This document shows, one piece after another, positions 18,351 through 25,544 of a DNA stretch of 64,000 bases. The notes beneath the pieces are model-generated. The model searched no databases and was not told the DNA's origin. It saw nothing but the letters and a program-made list of their open reading frames with translations. How positions within the stretch are numbered: the stretch's first letter is position 1; each line of letters begins with the position of its first letter. The position numbers and the translations under genes are program-made. Origin of the DNA: Lachnospiraceae bacterium (lineage in GTDB: Bacteria; Bacillota; Clostridia; Lachnospirales; Lachnospiraceae). The stretch lies in contig CAJTCV010000006.1 in assembly GCA_910574805.1 (NCBI GenBank), positions 1 to 64,000 of the forward strand. The letters run 5' to 3'.

Positions 18351-18638
18351 ATGGCGGGATGGAAAACACGGGCGGAGGTTGCAGCAATACGGAAACGGTA
18401 TCCCGCAGGTTCCCGGATAGAACTGGATTACATGAACGAGCAGGGAATGCCGCCCGGACTGAAAGGGATTGTGAAGTCTGTGGACGATGCGGGACAGCTG
18501 CATATGATCTGGGAGAACGGCAGGTCCCTGGCTCTTGTGCCGGGGGCTGACCGATTTCACCGGCTGCCGGAGCCGCAGACGGAGAAACCGGCAGGAAAAG
18601 AAGTGCTGTCGGAAAAAACAGAAGAAATAGAACGATGA
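18351..18638 (+). CDS. DUF4314 family protein
   Basis: A 95-aa protein. The core, residues 15-70, reads as a small beta-barrel: Tyr-Pro-Ala-Gly-Ser-Arg-Ile-Glu-Leu, then Gly-Leu-Lys-Gly-Ile-Val-Lys-Ser-Val-Asp-Asp-Ala-Gly, then Trp-Glu-Asn-Gly-Arg-Ser-Leu-Ala-Leu. This is the DUF4314 signature (PF14192, from memory), found on many Clostridia ICEs and phages. Its biochemical role is unknown. ATG 18351 follows AGGTAGGA. The C-terminal 25 residues are a charged tail. Confidence 0.8.
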   Translation: MAGWKTRAEVAAIRKRYPAGSRIELDYMNEQGMPPGLKGIVKSVDDAGQLHMIWENGRSLALVPGADRFHRLPEPQTEKPAGKEVLSEKTEEIER

Positions 18639-18829
18639 AAAAGGCGGAGGCATTGAATAAGGGCTGCCGGTCTGCTATACTGGAGCCATCCGACAGGTGT
18701 TCCGGTGCAGATAAGGCTGTCAATACGGCCTGTTATATAACCGGAACGGGAAAGCCTGCCGAAAATAAGAGCCGGGAGGTAAATGCAGGATGGCAGAGGA
18801 AAAGCGGAAAGAGACAGATGAAGAACTGA
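18635..18829 (+). CDS. Doubtful small ORF
   Basis: A 64-codon frame starts at an ATG overlapping the DUF4314 stop (ATGA) and itself overlaps the next gene by 40 bases in another frame. Its product is Cys/Ser/Lys-rich without hydrophobic pattern. It may be an untranslated spacer that happens to be open. The segment 18,660-18,780 between it and the next ribosome-binding site could equally be a 5' leader RNA for the next gene. I list it only because the ATGA overlap would permit reinitiation. Confidence 0.25.
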   Translation: MKKAEALNKGCRSAILEPSDRCSGADKAVNTACYITGTGKPAENKSREVNAGWQRKSGKRQMKN

Positions 18830-18990
18830 TGGAACGTTTTGACAGCTTTGTCAGGGCGGCTATCTTAGAGGAAGGAAATAAACTGCGGGCAGAGAAGGGG
18901 TATCCGCTTTTGACGGAAGAGGATATGGCGGATGTGGATACGCTTTCCGGTCTGAAAGAACGATTTGGAGCAAAGGAGGAAAACGGATGA
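18790..18990 (+). CDS. Small ICE-associated hypothetical protein
   Basis: A 66-aa highly charged helical protein (Met-Ala-Glu-Glu-Lys-Arg-Lys, then Phe-Val-Arg-Ala-Ala-Ile-Leu-Glu-Glu-Gly-Asn-Lys-Leu). ATG 18790 follows a good GGGAGGT site nine bases upstream. The stop overlaps the flavin reductase start (ATGA at 18,987-18,990), so the two are translationally coupled. I do not recognise the family. No DNA-binding motif is evident. Confidence 0.6.
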   Translation: MAEEKRKETDEELMERFDSFVRAAILEEGNKLRAEKGYPLLTEEDMADVDTLSGLKERFGAKEENG

Positions 18991-19547
18991 GGAAGAATTT
19001 TGGAGCGAAGCCGTGGACGTATCCGCAGCCGGTATTTATCATTGCAATCTATGGGAAGGACGGGATACCAGACGCCATGAACGCTGCATGGGGAGGCATC
19101 AGTGACGACACACAGATTTCCATGTGTCTTTCCGCAGGGCATAAGACAGTGGCGAATATCCTTGCCCGTGGCGCTTTTACGGTGAGCATGGCGGATGCGG
19201 CCCATGTGGTGGAGTGCGATTATGTGGGGATTGAGTCCGCAAACAAAGTGCCGGACAAGCTGGCAAAGGCAGGGTTCCATACAGAAAAGGCGGAGCATGT
19301 GGATGCTCCTGTTATTGTGGAGCTGCCCATGGCGGTGGAGTGCAGGCTGGTGAGCTACGATAAGGAAACCTGCAGACTGGTGGGCGAGATCGTCAATGTC
19401 TCCGCAGATGAAAAGATCCTGGATGAAAACGGGAAGATCGACCCGGCAAAGCTGGAACCCATTGTGTTTGACCCGGTGAACAACGCATACCTGAAGCTGG
19501 GCGAAAAGGTGGGGAACGCTTTTCAGGACGGAATGAAGCTGAAATAA
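18987..19547 (+). CDS. Flavin reductase family protein
   Basis: A 186-aa protein with the FMN-binding split-barrel fold of the flavin reductase/NADH:FMN oxidoreductase family: Pro-Gln-Pro-Val-Phe-Ile-Ile-Ala near residue 13, Asn-Ala-Ala-Trp-Gly-Gly-Ile-Ser near residue 33, and Thr-Val-Ala-Asn-Ile near residue 56. Family members bind FMN in the cytoplasm and reduce flavins or act as small oxidoreductases. It is coupled to the gene upstream. A flavodoxin-like gene lies 1.8 kb downstream, suggesting a redox pair carried as ICE cargo. Length is normal. Confidence 0.88.
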   Translation: MRKNFGAKPWTYPQPVFIIAIYGKDGIPDAMNAAWGGISDDTQISMCLSAGHKTVANILARGAFTVSMADAAHVVECDYVGIESANKVPDKLAKAGFHTEKAEHVDAPVIVELPMAVECRLVSYDKETCRLVGEIVNVSADEKILDENGKIDPAKLEPIVFDPVNNAYLKLGEKVGNAFQDGMKLK

Positions 19548-19575
19548 CTGCAGATGAAACGGAAACAATAACAGA

Positions 19576-20706
19576 ATGACAATACAGTGCAGGGCGCTGG
19601 CAGAATGGAAGAAAAACCATTTTGCCGGTGCCTTTTTTGATTACAGGGAGGTGACAGTTACGGACAGACAAACAGCCATGAGGCGACGCCCCATGCCCTT
19701 TACCGAAGAGCAGATGAAGCAGGTCTTTGATACCAATATCATTGATTTCGCTGTCAGCCACGGCTTTGAGGTGGAGAAAGGCGACCGGAACACGGTTCAT
19801 GTAAAGCACAGCGGCGGCCTGTATCTGTTCCGACATGGACGGGGATATTATCAGTTTGCCGGGGAGAAGAGCGGGAACATCATCCAGTTTGCACAGGAAT
19901 ATCTGGGAGCCGCAGACTTCAAAAGTGCGGTGGAGATGATTCTGGGCTGCCGTGCCTACGAACAGACAGAACATTATGTGACACCGGTGGAGAAGAAGCC
20001 CAGAGGTGAGCTGGTGCTGCCGCCGAAAGATAAAGATTTTAATCGAACCATCGCTTATCTGACCCATACCCGTGGCATTGACAGCGAGATCGTGTATGCC
20101 ATGATCAACCAGAACAAGGTCTATCAGGCAGTCACCCAGAAGAACGGGTACACTTTTCGGAACTGCGCTTTTGTAGGCTATGACGGGGAGGGGAGGCCCC
20201 GGTACTGTGCGCTCCGGTCCCCCAGCAGTGACCGGAAATTCCGGCAGGACATGGAGAACTCCGACAAGACCTATGGCTTCTGCATGGAGGGGCGCTCTGA
20301 CCGGGTGTATGAGTTTGAGGCGCCCATTGACGCCATGAGCCATGCTACTCTGTGCAAGCTGTACGGTATTGACTGGCGGGAGGATCACCGGGTGGCGGAG
20401 GGATGCCTGTCGGATAAAGCCCTTTCCCGCTATTTGAAAAGCCATCCGGAAATCCGGGAAATTGTGTTCTGCTATGACAATGACGTGGATGGGAAAGACG
20501 CAGGCGGACAGCCCCGCAATCATGGACAGGTGCAGGCGAATCAGTCAGCGGAAGTTTTTGCAAAGGCAGGATATAAAGTGTTCATCCAGACTCCGCAGAC
20601 AAAGGACTTTAACGAAGATCTTCTTACATTCCGGAAAATGTCGGCCAGAAGCAGGGACAGTCCTGAAAAGGCAGAAGCGGAAGAACTGAAAGAGGCATAT
20701 CTTTGA
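19576..20706 (+). CDS. DUF3991/Toprim-domain primase-like protein
   Basis: Up to 376 aa. An N-terminal region about residues 35-120 resembles a primase zinc-finger domain without its cysteines (Tyr-Tyr-Gln-Phe-Ala-Gly-Glu-Lys-Ser-Gly-Asn). A DUF3991-like middle (Tyr-Leu-Thr-His-Thr-Arg-Gly-Ile-Asp) follows, and then a Toprim-like domain with Cys-Tyr-Asp-Asn-Asp-Val-Asp-Gly near residue 298. Such proteins are thought to help complementary-strand synthesis of transferred DNA. The start is uncertain: ATG 19576 has no clear ribosome-binding site, and family members usually begin near Pro-Phe-Thr-Glu-Glu-Gln, so ATG 19678 or GTG 19651 (beside AGGGAGG) may be the true start. Confidence 0.78.
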   Translation: MTIQCRALAEWKKNHFAGAFFDYREVTVTDRQTAMRRRPMPFTEEQMKQVFDTNIIDFAVSHGFEVEKGDRNTVHVKHSGGLYLFRHGRGYYQFAGEKSGNIIQFAQEYLGAADFKSAVEMILGCRAYEQTEHYVTPVEKKPRGELVLPPKDKDFNRTIAYLTHTRGIDSEIVYAMINQNKVYQAVTQKNGYTFRNCAFVGYDGEGRPRYCALRSPSSDRKFRQDMENSDKTYGFCMEGRSDRVYEFEAPIDAMSHATLCKLYGIDWREDHRVAEGCLSDKALSRYLKSHPEIREIVFCYDNDVDGKDAGGQPRNHGQVQANQSAEVFAKAGYKVFIQTPQTKDFNEDLLTFRKMSARSRDSPEKAEAEELKEAYL

Positions 20707-20723
20707 TGTTGGAAAGGAGGATT

Positions 20724-21095
20724 ATGAGACCGGTTTATGTGTGTCAGCTGGAAGAGCGGAAGCAGATGGAGATCAGGAAACTGCTGGAGGGGCTGATTCT
20801 CCATGGCTGTGGCGGTGATAAAGCCGAGGTAGAGCGGTATTATGGTATGAGTTTTGAAGAAGCCGTACAGAATGGCATGGATTCCAAGATCGTGGACCTG
20901 AACTACCTTATGGTGTTTTATGCCGGGGAGTATGATTCCGGAAAGGCGGATGAAGAGTTCCGTCTGGCGGATGCAGCCGTAATCTCCAGCATTTTACGAG
21001 AGGCGAGAAAATCTGATGATGTACCGCCATTTGTCTATCCCTGTGGACGACCGGAGGACAGGATAAAGCTGCAGGAGGATGAGTGGGAACGGTAA
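20724..21095 (+). CDS. ICE-associated hypothetical protein
   Basis: A 123-aa soluble acidic protein. The best start is ATG 20724, only three bases after GGAAAGGAGG. TTG 20703 and ATG 20706 overlap the upstream stop and are alternatives. It has a helical N-terminal half with Ile-Leu-His-Gly-Cys-Gly-Gly-Asp-Lys-Ala-Glu-Val-Glu-Arg-Tyr-Tyr-Gly-Met-Ser and a short disordered Pro-rich end. No family is recognised. It ends Glu-Trp-Glu-Arg, part of the shared Arg-terminal pattern in this operon. Confidence 0.6.
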   Translation: MRPVYVCQLEERKQMEIRKLLEGLILHGCGGDKAEVERYYGMSFEEAVQNGMDSKIVDLNYLMVFYAGEYDSGKADEEFRLADAAVISSILREARKSDDVPPFVYPCGRPEDRIKLQEDEWER

Positions 21096-21108
21096 GATGG
21101 AGGTGTGT

Positions 21109-21228
21109 ATGAAAGTGGTTTTGCCTGGAATGCCTGCAGTGGCGGAGGTTGCTGTGTTTGTGGTGTCTGCCCTTGCCCATGGGGAACGGGTGTGCAGGGA
21201 GATCAGCGACCTTTTGGAACGGTATTAA
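21109..21228 (+). CDS. Tiny hydrophobic protein
   Basis: A 39-aa frame from ATG 21109, six bases after GGAGG (an upstream ATG 21097 would add four residues). The product has a hydrophobic run of Val/Ala/Leu from residue 2 to 22, then a charged tail ending Leu-Leu-Glu-Arg-Tyr. It follows the previous gene by 13 bases and precedes a promoter candidate. It could be a small membrane peptide. No homology is claimed. Confidence 0.4.
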   Translation: MKVVLPGMPAVAEVAVFVVSALAHGERVCREISDLLERY

Positions 21229-21261
21229 GGGATATTGGAAGAAATAGTTCCAAAGCATACT

Positions 21262-21289
21262 TTGTGCAGGCCCGGATCTGTGCTATACT
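21262..21289 (+). promoter_or_regulatory. Promoter candidate before the flavodoxin gene
   Basis: TTGTGC at 21,262-21,267 and TATACT at 21,284-21,289 are separated by 16 bases, a reasonable sigma-A promoter. It would drive the flavodoxin-like gene at 21,325 and the Fic/Doc-like gene after it separately from the upstream operon. Confidence 0.5.
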
Positions 21290-21324
21290 TAAGGGCAGAT
21301 AACCAGAAACCGGAGGAAATGCGG

Positions 21325-21909
21325 ATGAAGAAGATACTTGTGATACAGGGCGGCGGCAGGGCGAAGGGAAACACTTCCCAGCTTGTCAACAGTTTTGTGA
21401 CCGGGGCAGAAGAAAGCGGACATTCTGTCGAAGTGATCTCGCTCTTAAAGAATGAGGTCAAGGGCTGTCTGGGCTGCAATGCCTGCCGTTACGGGAAGCC
21501 CTGTATCCAGAAAGACGCTTTTAATAATCTTGTGCCGAAGATCAAGGATGCAGATTGTATTGTGTTTGCCTCCCCTCTGTACTTCTGGACGGTATCTGCC
21601 AGGATAAAGGCATTTATCGAACGGTTTTACTGTATTGCAGAGGAAGATCCAAACCCGCCGCTTGGCAGGTATGAGAAGTACCCCGTAAAGGACTGCGCCC
21701 TGCTGATGACATCAGCGGATGATTTTTTCTGGACGTTTGAGCAGGCGGTATCGTATTATCAGTTTGCGCTTGTCAATTACATCGGTTTTCATGACAGGGG
21801 CATGGTGCTTGCCGGTGGATGCGGGGATACCAATGGCAGGCCGCAGATTGACAAGACGGTACATTTGCAGGAAGCGTATGAATTTGGCAGAAATATCTAC
21901 CCCAGATAA
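21325..21909 (+). CDS. Flavodoxin-like NAD(P)H-dependent FMN oxidoreductase
   Basis: A 194-aa member of the NADPH-dependent FMN reductase/flavodoxin family: Gly-Gly-Gly-Arg-Ala-Lys-Gly-Asn-Thr-Ser-Gln-Leu phosphate-binding loop near residue 10, then Cys-Leu-Gly-Cys-Asn-Ala-Cys near residue 49 and Ala-Ser-Pro-Leu-Tyr-Phe-Trp near residue 82. The CxxCxxC segment is typical of the iron-sulfur flavoprotein branch. It probably reduces quinones, flavins or other small oxidants in the cytoplasm. ATG 21325 is eight bases after GGAGG, and the upstream open frame is discounted. A promoter candidate lies just ahead. Confidence 0.87.
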   Translation: MKKILVIQGGGRAKGNTSQLVNSFVTGAEESGHSVEVISLLKNEVKGCLGCNACRYGKPCIQKDAFNNLVPKIKDADCIVFASPLYFWTVSARIKAFIERFYCIAEEDPNPPLGRYEKYPVKDCALLMTSADDFFWTFEQAVSYYQFALVNYIGFHDRGMVLAGGCGDTNGRPQIDKTVHLQEAYEFGRNIYPR

Positions 21910-21950
21910 GAGGTATTTCTGAATATCAAATTTTATGGAGAAAGTCAGAT

Positions 21951-22667
21951 TTGAAAGCAAGATATCATATGACAAGGGAAGAAACGCTCTTTGTTGTCAG
22001 ACGGAATATCGTGGACTATATCTGGAAGAGCACAAGGCTGGAGGGGCTGGCCGTGACCTACCCGGACACAGAGGCCATCTATAATGGCATGAGCGTCCAT
22101 GGGGTGAAGGTATCCGACATTGTGGCGGTGAACAATCTGAAACACGCATGGAAGTTTATGCTGGACAGGTTGGACGAGCCGACAGATTATCCTTTTGTCT
22201 GTAAGGTGAACCGGTGCGTGGGTGGAAACAGCCTGATCATTCGGGCCGGATATCTGCGGAATGTGTCGGTGAGCATCAGCGGTACAACGTGGAAGCCGGA
22301 CATGCCCATAGAATCCCAGATTAAGGAGGAAATGGCGGAAATCGGACAGATCGGGAATCCGACAGACCGGGCCTTGACCATGATGCTCTATCTTGTGCGG
22401 AAGCAGATGTTTCTGGACGGCAACAAGAGGACATCCATGCTGGCGGGCAACCATGTGATGATTTCAAATGGGTGCGGTATTATTTCCGTTCCCGTTGAAC
22501 TGCAGCCAGCCTTTACAGGACTGCTGATCCGGTTTTATGAATCCAATGACATGACGGAGATCAAACAGTTTTTGTATGAGAACTGTATTGACGGCATTGA
22601 GTTTACTCCTTTGCCAGAGCAGGAAGCAGAGCATGGCTGGGAGAACCTGCAGGGATGGGAGCGGTAA
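21951..22667 (+). CDS. Fic/Doc-like protein lacking the catalytic histidine
   Basis: A 238-aa protein with the Fic fold. The signature segment near residue 150 reads Gln-Met-Phe-Leu-Asp-Gly-Asn-Lys-Arg-Thr. Canonical Fic has His-Pro-Phe-x-x-Gly-Asn-Gly-Arg and Doc has His-x-Phe-x-x-x-Asn-Lys-Arg, so the anion-binding half is intact in Doc style but the catalytic His is Gln. I recall a Firmicutes subfamily with this same substitution, so it is probably not random decay. An upstream helix with Ser-Thr-Arg-Leu-Glu-Gly could be an inhibitory-type helix. TTG 21951 follows GGAGAAAG. The substrate is unknown. Confidence 0.8.
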   Translation: MKARYHMTREETLFVVRRNIVDYIWKSTRLEGLAVTYPDTEAIYNGMSVHGVKVSDIVAVNNLKHAWKFMLDRLDEPTDYPFVCKVNRCVGGNSLIIRAGYLRNVSVSISGTTWKPDMPIESQIKEEMAEIGQIGNPTDRALTMMLYLVRKQMFLDGNKRTSMLAGNHVMISNGCGIISVPVELQPAFTGLLIRFYESNDMTEIKQFLYENCIDGIEFTPLPEQEAEHGWENLQGWER

Positions 22668-22730
22668 AACAAAACAGCGGAAAGATTTCAGGGGAAGTAT
22701 CGTGGGAGACCATGGTACTTCTTTTTTCGC

Positions 22731-22885
22731 TTTTCGGGAGCGGAGCGACCTCTGCCCCGATGTTGCGCAGAGGGGACTTTCGCTCAAAATCGGAGATTTT
22801 GGAGTTAAGGCAGGAATAGGTTTGTGAAACAAACCGGGGAAACACCGTACAGGCAAAGCCTGTACCCTTGTTAAACTCCAAACTG
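22731..22885 (+). ncRNA. Candidate structured RNA between fic-like gene and minus-strand gene
   Basis: The region 22,668-22,961 has no gene. It contains nested complementarity. CCTCTG..CAGAGG around 22,750-22,775 sits inside GCGA..TCGC. GGTTTG (22,819-22,824) pairs with CAAACC (22,830-22,835). GTACAGGC (22,847-22,854) pairs with GCCTGTAC (22,858-22,865). An outer GGAGTT (22,801) pairs with AACTCC near 22,875-22,880. This three-way-junction layout is more than a terminator. I cannot match it to a known RNA family, and either strand could be the functional one. Confidence 0.4.
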
Positions 22886-22961
22886 TGCTGTTAAAAATTG
22901 ACTAAAGAGAGTATGGAAGGCAGGGGGCAGGCGGCGCGGAAATCTGCCGCCTGCCACAGGT

Positions 22962-23321
22962 TCAGGTGTTGGCTTTGGAGGATATCAGCTGTTCGGCCAG
23001 AGGCCGGTATTCCGGCAGCTTTAGAAGGAATGGTTCCAGGCGGCGCTTGAGTTCTGCAATCTCCAGGGGATTGGCGCATGACAGGCCATCCTCATTTCCG
23101 GTCAGTTCAAAAACATCCAGAGATATTTCGGAGAACAGCTTTTCAAACAGTTCCTCACCGGTTTCCATGAGATAAGCATCCGGATCATGGCCTGTTTCAA
23201 AAGGAGTGAGGTCAAGATAGATATATCCGGCTTTCTCTGACCATACGATATCCAGGTGCGGGCTGGCATGGATGTAATCTTTGAATACAGTTATGATGCG
23301 CTCCAGTTCTTTTCTGCTCAT
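22962..23321 (-). CDS. Hypothetical minus-strand ICE protein
   Basis: A 119-aa acidic soluble protein on the strand opposite to nearly all ICE genes. ATG 23321 follows AGAAAGGAAAAACC, and the frame is open further upstream without a ribosome-binding site. It has a helical start (Ser-Arg-Lys-Glu-Leu-Glu-Arg-Ile), an Asp-Ile-Val-Trp-Ser-Glu-Lys-Ala-Gly-Tyr-Ile-Tyr-Leu-Asp-Leu beta hairpin and a helical end. No family is recognised. Its convergent position next to the structured RNA candidate suggests a separately regulated accessory gene. Confidence 0.6.
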   Translation of the reverse strand: MSRKELERIITVFKDYIHASPHLDIVWSEKAGYIYLDLTPFETGHDPDAYLMETGEELFEKLFSEISLDVFELTGNEDGLSCANPLEIAELKRRLEPFLLKLPEYRPLAEQLISSKANT

Positions 23322-23455
23322 AGGTTTTTCCTTTCTGTGTCCCGACAGTCTTTGGTTTGGGGATACAGGGACAGGATACCACAGAATCGGAAAAAAGGAA
23401 TGTACTGAAAAGTGCAGGCAGTACACAAAATAATTCACAGACAGAGAGGAAAGTT

Positions 23456-23932
23456 ATGGCAAAACGGGACGACCGCATCATCACTTCGGTTTATCTGACA
23501 AAGGAGATGTGCGGGCAGATTGACAAGATGGCGGACAGGGAGCATATCTCCCGGAATGAACAGATCCGGCGCTACATTGAGAAAGGGCTGACTGTGGATG
23601 GATACAGCCAGGACATAAATCTGATCGCAGGTATCATCCGGCAGGAAGTGCAGGCGGTCTATCATATCGAGGATATCAAGGCGGTGGTGGAACAGCAGAC
23701 AAACCGTATCGCCAGGATGCATATGAAATCCGGCAAAGTGGATGCGGCGGCCTTCTTTCTGCTGGTCAAGGTGCTGATAAACGTGGCCCATGAGGGGTCG
23801 GAGGAGCAGTTCGACCAGATGCTGACGGAGGCGGTGGCTCTGGGGGTGGACTATATGCAGAAGAAGGACTTCCAGATCAACAGTTTCCTGGCAGACAGCG
23901 GCAACCTGCGCCGGATTGCAGACAAATTATAA
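23456..23932 (+). CDS. Ribbon-helix-helix protein, probable relaxosome accessory
   Basis: A 158-aa protein. The N-terminal 50 residues show a ribbon-helix-helix pattern: a beta strand (Arg-Ile-Ile-Thr-Ser-Val-Tyr-Leu), a helix with Gln-Ile-Asp-Lys-Met-Ala, and Ser-Arg-Asn-Glu-Gln-Ile-Arg-Arg-Tyr-Ile-Glu-Lys-Gly. The rest is helical and probably multimerises. In mobile elements such proteins bind oriT and assist the relaxase (MobC-like role), fitting its place 2.1 kb upstream of the relaxase. It may also autoregulate. ATG 23456 follows GAGAGGAAAG, and the longer open frame upstream lacks a site. Confidence 0.75.
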   Translation: MAKRDDRIITSVYLTKEMCGQIDKMADREHISRNEQIRRYIEKGLTVDGYSQDINLIAGIIRQEVQAVYHIEDIKAVVEQQTNRIARMHMKSGKVDAAAFFLLVKVLINVAHEGSEEQFDQMLTEAVALGVDYMQKKDFQINSFLADSGNLRRIADKL

Positions 23933-23953
23933 AAAGAAAGGGAAAGAGAAGAT

Positions 23954-24970
23954 ATGACAGGTTTTGAAAAGTTTCAGCAGAAAGTAAAGGACGGGATTCT
24001 TTCCTATATGCCGGAGGAATACCAGGGAGCAATGGTGGACATCGTTCATGTGCAGAAAAATAACGACCAGGACAGAGTGGGCATGACCATAAGGAAGGAT
24101 GGTCAGACGGTGGCCGCTACGGTATATCTGGAACGATATTATGCAGAATTTCCGGAATGGATTTCAGAGCAGACTGTATTTAAAACAATTGCAGAGGAAT
24201 ATGTGAAGGCACAGGCAGAGTTGTCACAGATAAAGACCATGGCAGATTCTGTGAAGGATTATGATTCTGTCAAGGACAGTATCCGGGTTCAGGTGGTGAA
24301 CAAAGAAGCAAATCAGGAGAGCCTGCGGCACTGCCCTAAAAAAGAAATTGAAGGCACGGATCTTCTGGCGGTATTCCGTGTTATCTTTTATAACAACAGG
24401 GGGAAGGAGTGTGCCAGTGCGCTGATAACCGATGCGATTATGGAGAAATGGGATACGGATGTGGAATCCCTGTATGAGACTGCACTGACAAACACGGTGG
24501 TTCAGGCACCTGCCCAACTCAACAGCATGATGTCTGTATTTTTTGACAGTGAGGAATCCCTGGCACCGGAAGAAGTATTTCGTGAGGAAGGATTGTATAT
24601 CCTGTCAAATCCGCAAAAAAGCAATGGAGCGGCCACCATCTTGTATCCGGGGCTTCTGCAGTCCATCGCAGAAGCCACCCGGTCCAGTTTTTACATCCTG
24701 CCCAGCAGTATTCATGAAGTGCTGCTTGTCAAAGAAGTGAATGGCATGGATACAAAGGCGCTGCAGAGTATGGTGATGGATATTAACCAGAATGAAGTAG
24801 AGCCCCAGGAAGTTTTGTCAAATCAGGTGTTTTTTTATGACGGAAAAGAGCAGAAGATTTCTCTGGCTACATCCCCGGAAGAGACTAAGGAACTGGCCGG
24901 GAACATGGAAATGGCCTCAGCTGGATATGGGGGAATGGAAACCGAAAGCATGGAAGAAATGGGGAGATAA
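23954..24970 (+). CDS. DUF5688 family protein
   Basis: A 338-aa protein of the DUF5688 family (from memory), often found in Lachnospiraceae genomes and ICEs. Visible features are the opening Phe-Glu-Lys-Phe-Gln-Gln-Lys-Val, a Thr-Val-Tyr-Leu-Glu-Arg-Tyr-Tyr segment near residue 60, and Ile-Leu-Tyr-Pro-Gly-Leu-Leu with Phe-Tyr-Ile-Leu-Pro-Ser-Ser-Ile-His-Glu-Val near residues 232-255, which are typical. It is soluble with no known activity. ATG 23954 comes 21 bases after the ribbon-helix-helix gene, with GGGAAAGAGAAG as ribosome-binding site. Confidence 0.78.
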   Translation: MTGFEKFQQKVKDGILSYMPEEYQGAMVDIVHVQKNNDQDRVGMTIRKDGQTVAATVYLERYYAEFPEWISEQTVFKTIAEEYVKAQAELSQIKTMADSVKDYDSVKDSIRVQVVNKEANQESLRHCPKKEIEGTDLLAVFRVIFYNNRGKECASALITDAIMEKWDTDVESLYETALTNTVVQAPAQLNSMMSVFFDSEESLAPEEVFREEGLYILSNPQKSNGAATILYPGLLQSIAEATRSSFYILPSSIHEVLLVKEVNGMDTKALQSMVMDINQNEVEPQEVLSNQVFFYDGKEQKISLATSPEETKELAGNMEMASAGYGGMETESMEEMGR

Positions 24971-24978
24971 GTAGATAT

Positions 24979-25533
24979 ATGAATCAGGCACAACGCTATA
25001 AGGAACTGGCTGCACGGACGGAGGGAAAGATGCTGGATTCCTCTTACCATGCGGCCTTTTATCTGCTCTCCTGTGAGCAGGTGATATATGATGTGGCAAA
25101 AAGGCATGTGAACGCTATGGGTATCGGATTTGACGGTCTGAGACGCTCCATGCGGGGCTTTGATGAAACCAGTCTGCAGATAGTGGAAGTTGCTCACAAC
25201 CTGTTTAAGTGGACGGGAAAATGCAGGGTGACGCCTTTTGATGTTTCCCGTATGGGCTATCCTTACATGGAACTGGTCTGTAATGCCATTTGGATTGCGT
25301 CCGGCGAGGTGAAAGTACAGATACGGGACGCAGGGAACGGGAAGCCAAAACTGCTTCTGGATAGTACACCGTATCAACGGACACAGCGGTTGCATAGCAG
25401 GATGGAGCAGATGTATACAGAGATGCTTGAAGAACAGCCCGAAGATATGGGAATGGGGCTGGGGGAGCAGAATGGAGAGACAGGGGTTGAAATGTTTGGG
25501 GAACCGGACGAGGACATGGAAATGGAACGATAA
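24979..25533 (+). CDS. ICE-associated hypothetical protein
   Basis: A 184-aa protein. Its N-terminal 110 residues are helical with Ser-Ser-Tyr-His-Ala-Ala-Phe-Tyr-Leu-Leu-Ser-Cys-Glu, recalling DUF6075-type proteins, though I am not sure of that assignment. The last 35 residues are a Gly/Met/Glu-rich disordered tail ending Met-Glu-Met-Glu-Arg. The gene starts eight bases after the DUF5688 stop, without a strong ribosome-binding site, so translational coupling is likely. The function is unknown. Confidence 0.65.
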   Translation: MNQAQRYKELAARTEGKMLDSSYHAAFYLLSCEQVIYDVAKRHVNAMGIGFDGLRRSMRGFDETSLQIVEVAHNLFKWTGKCRVTPFDVSRMGYPYMELVCNAIWIASGEVKVQIRDAGNGKPKLLLDSTPYQRTQRLHSRMEQMYTEMLEEQPEDMGMGLGEQNGETGVEMFGEPDEDMEMER

Positions 25534-25544
25534 AGGAGACGCTT

